Shown: positions 7,230 to 14,272 of the stretch, piece after piece | Layout: each line of letters begins with the position of its first letter | How positions within the stretch are numbered: position 1 is the stretch's first letter | DNA from: Candidatus Omnitrophota bacterium | GTDB taxonomy: Bacteria > Omnitrophota > Gorgyraeia > Pluralincolimonadales > Pluralincolimonadaceae | DNA: 32,222 bases | NCBI GenBank assembly: GCA_030695925.1 | Contig: JAUYOH010000088.1 | Coordinates: forward strand, 1-32,222 | Reading direction: 5' to 3' | The notes under the pieces: model-generated | Told to the model about the DNA's origin: nothing | Database searches by the model: none | What the model saw: only the letters and a program-made list of their open reading frames with translations | Translations under genes and position numbers: made by a program

Positions 7230-9560
7230 TTAATTATTCTTCTTCACGGTAACTTTATAAAATCCGTCCTGTTTTTCTATCTTTATAATTTGTTGGCCGT
7301 CACCCTCTAAACTTTTAGGCACATTCCGTATGGGGTCTCCTTCGTCAAGCAGGATATCCGTGATGTCCCCGACTTCAAGATTTTCCAAAAATAACTTCGC
7401 CTTCACATAGTTAATAGGGCAAGGCGTGCCTTTAAGGTCCAAAAGATAATTTTCCTTTTTGGTATCCTCTGGCACTGCTTTTTGTCCCAATTTGGGAAAA
7501 TTCAACGAAGAGTCCATCTTATTGTAAAGATCGGTCACTGTCTCAAAAAATTCCTTCGCGTAAAGGAATTTCTCCTCTCTTGCCTTTATATCTAATCGCT
7601 CATCAAGACTTTCATAGACATCTTTTAGGTCGGAGAACCTTGAAGGGGCTATGCCTTCTTTTATAAACTTCTCTATGAAACCGGTAAGCGCTTTTTGTTC
7701 ATCTTTAGGATCCAAGCCCCTTACCACTAAGAGAGCCCTTGCGCTAAAGAAGAGAGCCCGCTTTATCTCTTGAATCGAATAATCATTTCTTTGCGCTTTT
7801 TCCAAGGAAATCTTCGCGTCGGACAAATCCGCGTCTATCATATCCAAAACACCTCTTCCGCATTCGCCGGGCCCCAAGCCCTCCAGTGAAAACTCCTCTG
7901 TCCTGCCCCAATCGATATAAAAATTCTTGCCCTCCGAATAATCAGGTACGCCGGAATACGGCGCCGCGGATTCCCTCGCCAGCGTCTCGCCTCTTTCTTC
8001 GATATAATTATAAATATCGGTATTTTCGCTTAACTCTTTGTCTATCGCGCCGATAAAATCTTTCAAAAACAGCGGAACGTTCTTAGCGGGCAACATGATA
8101 CCTGTATCTTTTGCCAGCCTTGTCTTCTCCAAGGCCTTCCTTCCTCCTAAGAGCAACCTATAAAAAGGCACGGGCCTGCCTGAAACCCTTCTTACTATCC
8201 CATAAAAAGCTATAAGTCCAAGGGGATGATGGCCGCATGCGTTCGGGCAACCGTTTATCTTTATACCTAACTTCCCGAACGCGATAGTTCCCACAAAGCG
8301 CTCTTTTATCATCTTCTCAACTTCTTCAGAGAGCCCGGGAGAGTTGCACAGTCCCAGATTGCAGGTAAGCGCTCCTTTGCAACAAACCATATCAAGCAGG
8401 GTCGAGGGATACAGAAAATCATCCAAGATCCCCTTCAGATTCAGGAATATTTTATAAATGTCGGCTTCTCTTATATTGCATACAAAGATATTTTGGTTTT
8501 GCGAGGTGCGAAACTCTATTCCGGCAAATTCTTTTTCCAGATCCGCCAACCGCTCTAATCTTTCCGCGGTAATATCGCCCCGCGGCATCCTTAATTCTAC
8601 ACTAACCAGCCCCTCCTGCTTCTGCGGATAGAGGCTATATCTTAGGAAATCCTTAAATTCCTTATCCTCTGAATCGGGCAATATCCTTCCGGCACTTTCC
8701 GGATAACTAAGCTCTATTCTCCTTAAAGAGATACATTCTGTCTGCCTTAAAAATTTCCATTCCGCGTCGTACAATTTCTTGAATTTGTCGAAACCTATAT
8801 CTTCTATCAAGAACCTCATGCGGTTATGGTGCTTGTTTCGGCGGTCGCCGTTCTTATAAAAAACATTTTTAACGGCTGAGACCGCATAGCCCAAATCTTC
8901 TTCCGGGATAAAATCCTCTAATAATCTGCCGATCTTCGGCTCCGCGCCCATACCGCCGCCTACATAAACCCTAAACCCCCTCTTTCCGTCTTTCTCCGAC
9001 GCTAAAACACCGATATCGTTCACCAGGCAACCCGCGCAATCCCTGCCGCAGCCGGAAAACGCGATCTTGAATTTACGCGGCAAATTATAGGAGGTCTCCT
9101 GATTAAGGAGGTATTCGCTCAGCGAAACAGCGTAATTTCGCACGTCAAAGACCTCATCCTTACAGATGCCGGCAAGAGGGCAGGCGGTAACGTTTCTTAT
9201 CGTATTCCCCCCTCCGCCACGCGGAGAAAGGTCATAATCTTTCAGATACTCTATGACCTTTATGGTATCTTCTATCTTGACCCCATGGATCTGTATATCC
9301 TGGCGGGTGGTGATATGGGCCATACCATTGCCGTAAGTGCGGGCAACATGGGCAATCGCCCTAAGATACTTGGACGCGGCAAGCCCTACGGGGATGCGTA
9401 TGCGGCTCATAAATATCTTTCCGCCCCTGTGGCTGTATATCCCCCACGGGACCCGTACTCCCGTAAAGCGGGCATAACTTATCTTCCCCTTTACGAACTC
9501 ATCTAAGGAGCCTTTATAATCTTTTATGTCTTTTATGATCTCGTTAGGTAATTTAAACAT
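7230..9560 (-). CDS. Siroheme nitrite/sulfite reductase (probably sulfite) with helical linker and C-terminal TusA domain
   Basis: 776 aa; NVTACPLAGICKDEVFDVR, FSGCGRDCAGC, CCKGALTCNLGLC, INGCPNACGHH; C-terminus LLDLKGTPCPINYVKAKLFLENLEVGD is TusA-like (7233-7451). Confidence 0.87.
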   Translation of the reverse strand: MFKLPNEIIKDIKDYKGSLDEFVKGKISYARFTGVRVPWGIYSHRGGKIFMSRIRIPVGLAASKYLRAIAHVARTYGNGMAHITTRQDIQIHGVKIEDTIKVIEYLKDYDLSPRGGGGNTIRNVTACPLAGICKDEVFDVRNYAVSLSEYLLNQETSYNLPRKFKIAFSGCGRDCAGCLVNDIGVLASEKDGKRGFRVYVGGGMGAEPKIGRLLEDFIPEEDLGYAVSAVKNVFYKNGDRRNKHHNRMRFLIEDIGFDKFKKLYDAEWKFLRQTECISLRRIELSYPESAGRILPDSEDKEFKDFLRYSLYPQKQEGLVSVELRMPRGDITAERLERLADLEKEFAGIEFRTSQNQNIFVCNIREADIYKIFLNLKGILDDFLYPSTLLDMVCCKGALTCNLGLCNSPGLSEEVEKMIKERFVGTIAFGKLGIKINGCPNACGHHPLGLIAFYGIVRRVSGRPVPFYRLLLGGRKALEKTRLAKDTGIMLPAKNVPLFLKDFIGAIDKELSENTDIYNYIEERGETLARESAAPYSGVPDYSEGKNFYIDWGRTEEFSLEGLGPGECGRGVLDMIDADLSDAKISLEKAQRNDYSIQEIKRALFFSARALLVVRGLDPKDEQKALTGFIEKFIKEGIAPSRFSDLKDVYESLDERLDIKAREEKFLYAKEFFETVTDLYNKMDSSLNFPKLGQKAVPEDTKKENYLLDLKGTPCPINYVKAKLFLENLEVGDITDILLDEGDPIRNVPKSLEGDGQQIIKIEKQDGFYKVTVKKNN

Positions 9561-9570
9561 ATCCGCCTCT

Positions 9571-9619
9571 CCCCCTCGCCCTACCCTCTCCCCATTGGGG
9601 AGAGGACAAAGGTGAGGGG
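9571..9619. repeat. 49-bp hairpin-forming intergenic repeat, copy 1
   Basis: CCCCCTCGCCCTACCCTCTCCCCATTGGGGAGAGGACAAAGGTGAGGGG; matches 19548-19596 at 44/49 positions by hand alignment, same orientation. Confidence 0.85.
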
Positions 9620-9632
9620 TTTAATTCTTCGG

Positions 9633-10772
9633 TTACGCCTCGAAATATTGCTGCATCGAAAAATATCTCTCGCCTGTATCCGGCAAGACAACTACTATCC
9701 TCTTGCCGCTGCCTAAATCGCGGGCGACTTTTAACGCTGCCCATGTCGCCGCGCCGCTTGATATACCCACAAACAGCCCCTCTTCTTTCGCCAGCCTGCG
9801 CGAGGTTCTGAAAGCGTCATCGTCGCGCACCCGGATTATCTCATCTATAATCTTACGGTTTAAGACCTCGGGAATAAATCCCGCTCCGATCCCTTGAATT
9901 TTATGCGGTCCGGGGCGGCTTCCTGAGAGGACCGCGCTCGCATCAGGCTCAACCGCAATCACTTTGATCTTAGGATTGTGTCCTTTTAAGACCTCACCTA
10001 CACCCGTGATAGTCCCGCCTGTGCCTACTCCGGCCACTAAGGCATCCACATCTCCTCCTGTCGCCTCTAATATCTCTTTGGCGGTTGTCCTGCGATGGAT
10101 CTCAGGATTCGCAGGGCTCTTGAACTGCTGCGGCATAAAGCTGTTGGGTATCTTCTTTAAAAGCTCTTCCGCCTTTTTAATCGCTCCCTGCATTCCTTCG
10201 ACGCCGGGCGTAAGTATAACCTCCGCCCCAAAAGACTTAAGGATATATACCCTTTCTAAACTCATCGTCTCCGGCATAGTGATAATGCACTTATAGCCTT
10301 TAACCGCCCCAATCATTACCAACCCGATCCCTGTATTGCCGCTGGTAGGTTCGATAATGGTCGAGCCTTTCTTTAAGAGGCCTTTCTTTTCCGCGTCTTC
10401 GATCATAGCAAGGCAGATCCTGTCTTTTACGCTGCCTCCCGGATTGAACATCTCCATTTTGGCCAAGATTTCCGCTGAATTTTTATCGACGATCTTATTA
10501 AACCTCACGAGAGGGGTCCGGCCGATCAATTCCGTGACATCTTGGGCTATCCTGTCCGAAAAAGGCATTCCGCCACCCATATAATAGACGAATTCAACGC
10601 GGTCGTTCGGAGAGAGCGCTATTTTAGGATAATCGTTCTTCTCAACGATCTTCTCGTTCAATTCCACCGTCACCACCTCGGGCCTGATCTTCTTTATCAC
10701 CAGCAATCCGGCTATACTCATCCCGTCGCTTATCTCTTCTTTTTTTCCGTTTAAATGTATGACAATGGACAT
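9633..10772 (-). CDS. Cysteine synthase (CysK/CysM family) with N-terminal ThiS-like sulfur-carrier domain
   Basis: 379 aa single ORF: residues 1-68 [17 protein letters not shown]...[35 protein letters not shown] (ThiS fold ending GGG), then [23 protein letters not shown]...[10 protein letters not shown]...TSGNTGIGL...GTGGTITG. Good SD (AAGGAGG) before the ThiS start. Confidence 0.92.
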   Translation of the reverse strand: MSIVIHLNGKKEEISDGMSIAGLLVIKKIRPEVVTVELNEKIVEKNDYPKIALSPNDRVEFVYYMGGGMPFSDRIAQDVTELIGRTPLVRFNKIVDKNSAEILAKMEMFNPGGSVKDRICLAMIEDAEKKGLLKKGSTIIEPTSGNTGIGLVMIGAVKGYKCIITMPETMSLERVYILKSFGAEVILTPGVEGMQGAIKKAEELLKKIPNSFMPQQFKSPANPEIHRRTTAKEILEATGGDVDALVAGVGTGGTITGVGEVLKGHNPKIKVIAVEPDASAVLSGSRPGPHKIQGIGAGFIPEVLNRKIIDEIIRVRDDDAFRTSRRLAKEEGLFVGISSGAATWAALKVARDLGSGKRIVVVLPDTGERYFSMQQYFEA

Positions 10773-10805
10773 CTCAACGCCTCCTTGAATTTTTAAAAAC
10801 GGGAC

Positions 10806-11204
10806 TCATTCTATCTTCACTTCCTCTTCGGTTATCCTGCCATCTACGATCTTAAACGACCTGATCCGGGGATTGCGCTTATCTTTAAGCGATATGATCA
10901 CGTAGGAGGCCTCAGGATAAAAAGCCAATTCAACATCATGGCTTGACGGATAAGCCTCTGACGCGACATGTGAATGATATATCCCGACCATCTCTAATTC
11001 CGAATTTCTTATCTCCTTCATTATCTTCAACTGCTCTTTGGGCTCCATCAGGTAGCTCGACGGGCTTTTATCAACGTTAGCCATCTCATATACCTTTTCA
11101 GCCTTTCCGTCCTTGCCGACCAATATGCCACACGCCTCATTAGGAAATTCCTTCCGAGAGTGCGCTATTATCTTTTCCACTAAATTCTTTTTAATAAATA
11201 TCAT
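10806..11204 (-). CDS. JAMM/Mec+ (M67 family) metallopeptidase
   Basis: 132 aa; NEACGILVG and GIYHSHVASEAYPSSHD (E...HxH...SxxD zinc motif). Confidence 0.9.
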   Translation of the reverse strand: MIFIKKNLVEKIIAHSRKEFPNEACGILVGKDGKAEKVYEMANVDKSPSSYLMEPKEQLKIMKEIRNSELEMVGIYHSHVASEAYPSSHDVELAFYPEASYVIISLKDKRNPRIRSFKIVDGRITEEEVKIE

Positions 11205-11208
11205 AAAA

Positions 11209-11958
11209 TTACCTGCGCTTCGAGCAAACGCTGCATTCCGGATCGGGCCGAACCTTTAGTTTCTGAAACGACATGTTCTTTCCGTCAAACACAAGCAGAT
11301 TGTTATAAAGCTTTTCACCTATTCCCAGCAGATATTTTATCACCTCTGTGGCCTGAAGACAACCGATCACGCCCGGGGTTACGCCCGCCACCGGGAACGT
11401 GCCCAACGGCGGTGCTTGAGGAAAAATGCAGGAAAGACAGGCGGTCTCGGGAAAATGTATCGTAGCCACCCTGCCTTCCAAGCCCCATACGCTTCCGTGC
11501 ACCAGAGGCAGCCTACGCTCTATCGCAAATTCATTCAAGATATACCGCGTTTGAAAATTATCCATGCAATCAACTATCAACGCGCTATCGCCTACCAATT
11601 CGGCAACGCTTTTTTCGTCTATCTTTTTATAAAAGGCGGTTACCTCTACATGCGGGTTTATTCTCTTTAATGTCGTCTTCGCGCTAAGCGCCTTATATTT
11701 CCCTATGCGAGTATGGGTATGCAGTATCTGCCGGTTTAGGTTTGATATCTCCAGCGTATCATAGTCGCACACGCGCAGCTTGCCAATTCCCGCAGCCGCC
11801 AGATATATCGCAACAGGGCTTCCGAGACCGCCGGCGCCCGCAATAAAGACGCACGCCTTTTTTAGTTTTTCCTGGCCTTCCGCGCCCCAGCCGTCCAGCA
11901 AGATCTGGCGGTGATACCGCTTTAATTCCAAATTCGTCAATACTTTTTTTCCCGCCAT
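11209..11958 (-). CDS. ThiF/MoeB/HesA-family adenylyltransferase (E1-like), copy 2, catalytic-Cys loop shortened
   Basis: 249 aa; RYHRQILLDGWGAEGQEKL, GAGGLGSPVAIYLAAAGIG, CLSC...CSVC; crossover region reads PPLGTFPVAGVTPGVIGCLQA rather than PSCQEAGILG. Confidence 0.88.
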   Translation of the reverse strand: MAGKKVLTNLELKRYHRQILLDGWGAEGQEKLKKACVFIAGAGGLGSPVAIYLAAAGIGKLRVCDYDTLEISNLNRQILHTHTRIGKYKALSAKTTLKRINPHVEVTAFYKKIDEKSVAELVGDSALIVDCMDNFQTRYILNEFAIERRLPLVHGSVWGLEGRVATIHFPETACLSCIFPQAPPLGTFPVAGVTPGVIGCLQATEVIKYLLGIGEKLYNNLLVFDGKNMSFQKLKVRPDPECSVCSKRR

Positions 11959-11962
11959 CGCC

Positions 11963-12931
11963 TCACCTTACAAATAAAGTCAATAACAAATATGACATCG
12001 CCGTAGAAAGCAGTGGCGTAATTGCCCAGACGACAAATGTCTTTCTGGCTATATGTCGATCCAGCGTATATCTATGGCCGTTCTTTATTGAACTGATCGC
12101 GAAGATCGAAGCCATGTTAAGCTGCACCAGAGACTGCGGTATCCCTAAGATAGAAGCGAAGATAAGTAGTGTGGCCGTGACAAAGGAAACCAAGGTACTG
12201 GAAAAAAGCCCCAACGGCACTATCTCAAGGCCGGCGGTCTCAAGCGTGCCTTTACCCATCAACCAGGCGCCTATTCCGAATAAAGGGCCGATCAATATCA
12301 AGCCCCACCCTATACTTAAGATTCCCGCACCGAATAAAGGCCCCACCGCGTTCGCGACATTATTCGTCCCGATAGCGAAAGCGACATAACAGCTGACTAT
12401 CACAGAAGACAACCGCAATTTTTTTTCATTAGCGAAGATCTTCTGGTAAATATGAAGGTTGTCGTGCTCGGGCGGATAGACCCGTCTGTATAACAGAAAT
12501 GTCAGTATATAAGATAGCGCGGGCAACAGAATCCACATCGGAAGTATCTTTACAAGGAGCGTCTTTACATAAAGATGCTTAAAATATAATCCCGCCCCCA
12601 CGACCGCCCCTACCGTGACCTGGCTTGTCGACTGAGGGATCTTTAAGACATTGGCTAAAAAAAGGCTTAATGTCGCCGACGTCAGGATGATCAAAACTGT
12701 TCTAAAACTCATGAATTCCTGAGGTATTAAACTCTTGCCTATAGTAAGAGCGACATTTTTTCCCAAAACGACAGCGCCTAAAACAACGAGGACGGAAAAA
12801 AATATCAGGGCCTTCCTCTTTTTTATAAACTTTCCGCCCCAAGCCGCGGCAAAAGAGGGCGCGATACCGCTCGCGCCCATATTAATCGCGAAAAATATGA
12901 CGACAAAAGCTAAAAGAAAATAGTCAATCAC
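11963..12931 (-). CDS. cysP: PiT-family permease, CysP-like sulfate permease
   Basis: 322 aa polytopic; repeat signatures INMGASGIAPSFAAAWG and AIGTNNVANAVGPL resemble B. subtilis CysP rather than a canonical phosphate GANDVANA pair; sits in a sulfate-assimilation operon. Confidence 0.75.
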   Translation of the reverse strand: MIDYFLLAFVVIFFAINMGASGIAPSFAAAWGGKFIKKRKALIFFSVLVVLGAVVLGKNVALTIGKSLIPQEFMSFRTVLIILTSATLSLFLANVLKIPQSTSQVTVGAVVGAGLYFKHLYVKTLLVKILPMWILLPALSYILTFLLYRRVYPPEHDNLHIYQKIFANEKKLRLSSVIVSCYVAFAIGTNNVANAVGPLFGAGILSIGWGLILIGPLFGIGAWLMGKGTLETAGLEIVPLGLFSSTLVSFVTATLLIFASILGIPQSLVQLNMASIFAISSIKNGHRYTLDRHIARKTFVVWAITPLLSTAMSYLLLTLFVR

Positions 12932-12955
12932 TAGAGATCCCTCGCTTCGCCTCGT

Positions 12956-13681
12956 TTAAATCCCGTCGCCATCCGTATTTACCTTTAACGGCCGGGTATG
13001 TATTCCGCATTCTCCGCCGCACTTACTTGTGCCGATCCAACGGCCGGCGCGTTCGTTATCATCATTGGTTATCTTAGTGCAAGGCGCGCAACCTAACGAC
13101 CTGTACCCCTGCCCATATAAAGGATTGACCGGCACGCGATAAAGCGCCAAATACTGCCAAACCTCCCGCTCTTTCCAGATAAGTATCGGGTTGAGCTTGA
13201 CTAAATCTTTGTCTCTCTTCTCGACTTCCTTAAAGTCGACGCGGGTCCTGCCTTCGGTACACCGCAGACCCGTAACCCAGCATTTGACATGCATCTCTTC
13301 TACGGCCCTTTGGACAGGCTCGACTTTAAGAATATCACAGCACTTGTCAGGCTCGGTTTCATAAAGTTTTTCCGGTATAGGCGCATCGTTTTTATACACT
13401 TTTAACTCGGGGCATCTTGCCACTTCATCATTCATAAATTTAATCGTCTCTTCCGGCTTAAATCTGGTCGTTACTATAAAACCTCGTATCTTGGGACTTA
13501 CCTTCTTTGCCAGATCCCATACTGCCACAGAATCCTTGCCAAGGCTGTTGGCCACGACCAAACCGTCGCCATATTTGCCATAAGCCTCTCTTATAAGCTG
13601 AAGCGACCTGTCGACCTTCTCTTTAAAATTCAGATTTTCAACCAATTCTTTCAAATCATCCTTGTTGTCCAGTAAACTCAT
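12956..13681 (-). CDS. cysH: Assimilatory APS/PAPS reductase (CysH family, Fe-S type)
   Basis: 241 aa; SLGKDSVAVWDL PP-loop, KCCDILKVEPVQRA plus GCAPC (CC...CxxC [4Fe-4S] pattern), C-terminal ECGIHTRP. Confidence 0.87.
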   Translation of the reverse strand: MSLLDNKDDLKELVENLNFKEKVDRSLQLIREAYGKYGDGLVVANSLGKDSVAVWDLAKKVSPKIRGFIVTTRFKPEETIKFMNDEVARCPELKVYKNDAPIPEKLYETEPDKCCDILKVEPVQRAVEEMHVKCWVTGLRCTEGRTRVDFKEVEKRDKDLVKLNPILIWKEREVWQYLALYRVPVNPLYGQGYRSLGCAPCTKITNDDNERAGRWIGTSKCGGECGIHTRPLKVNTDGDGI

Positions 13682-13712
13682 TGCCTGCCTTCCTCCTTTG
13701 CTAGTTTATTGT

Positions 13713-14150
13713 TTATATAGAATAAACCGGCTCTTCCTTCGCCGATTTTGCCTGATTAGCCAAATCCTCAAAGGTAACGGTATCTACTATATCGGAGATC
13801 GATTGCGCTACTTGCTGCCATACTTTTCTAAAAACACACCTGTATACGTTGTCACAGCCGGAATATCCTTTTTCCACGCAGGCGATAGGTTCAATGGGCC
13901 CATCCATAAATCTTATTACCTCTCCCAGTTTTATCCGTGAGGGGTGTTTGGCTAAAAGATAACCCCCTACTTTGCCGCGCCTGCTCTCCACAAAACCACC
14001 CTTTTTCAGATCCAATAAGACCTGTTCCAGGAATTTCAGGGGCATATCTGCCCGCGCGGCCAGCTCATGAATGGTTACCAATCTTCCGTAATTCAACGCC
14101 AAATCCAAAATAGCTTTTAACGCGTAATCGCCTTTATAGGTTATTTTCAT
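13713..14150 (-). CDS. Rrf2-family transcriptional regulator
   Basis: 145 aa; MKITYKGDYALKAILDLALNYG...ADMPLKFLEQVLLDLKKGGFVESRRGKVGGYLLAK...ACVEKGYSGCDNVYRCVFRKVW. Confidence 0.9.
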   Translation of the reverse strand: MKITYKGDYALKAILDLALNYGRLVTIHELAARADMPLKFLEQVLLDLKKGGFVESRRGKVGGYLLAKHPSRIKLGEVIRFMDGPIEPIACVEKGYSGCDNVYRCVFRKVWQQVAQSISDIVDTVTFEDLANQAKSAKEEPVYSI

Positions 14151-14174
14151 ATAGATTATCCCCTTCCCTATAAT

Positions 14175-14219
14175 CTCTACTAACTTAGTAGAGTATACAT
14201 TGAAATTTCAGAATGTCAA
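14175..14219 (-). promoter_or_regulatory. Promoter of the sulfur operon with a perfect 19-bp palindromic operator
   Basis: Minus strand TTGACA (14214-14219), 16-bp spacer, TATACT (14192-14197), abutting CTCTACTAA-G-TTAGTAGAG (14175-14193), a perfect 9-bp inverted repeat. Confidence 0.78.
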
Positions 14220-14272
14220 GTATTTTTTTAGGTAGGTAAAATCTTGGGGAGATGGGTAATTTGCCCGACTTT

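Noticed and set aside
9553-9744. Minus-strand 63-aa ORF 9553-9744
   Set aside because: Overlaps the cysteine synthase 3' end out of frame and the GC-rich repeat; low-complexity translation (PSPLSSPQWGEGRARGRGG) is typical of translated repeat.
14220-14272. Possible terminator (GGGTAATTTGCCC) after acyl-CoA dehydrogenase
   Set aside because: Only a 3-bp GC stem with imperfect centre; not convincing, so end of that transcript is left open.
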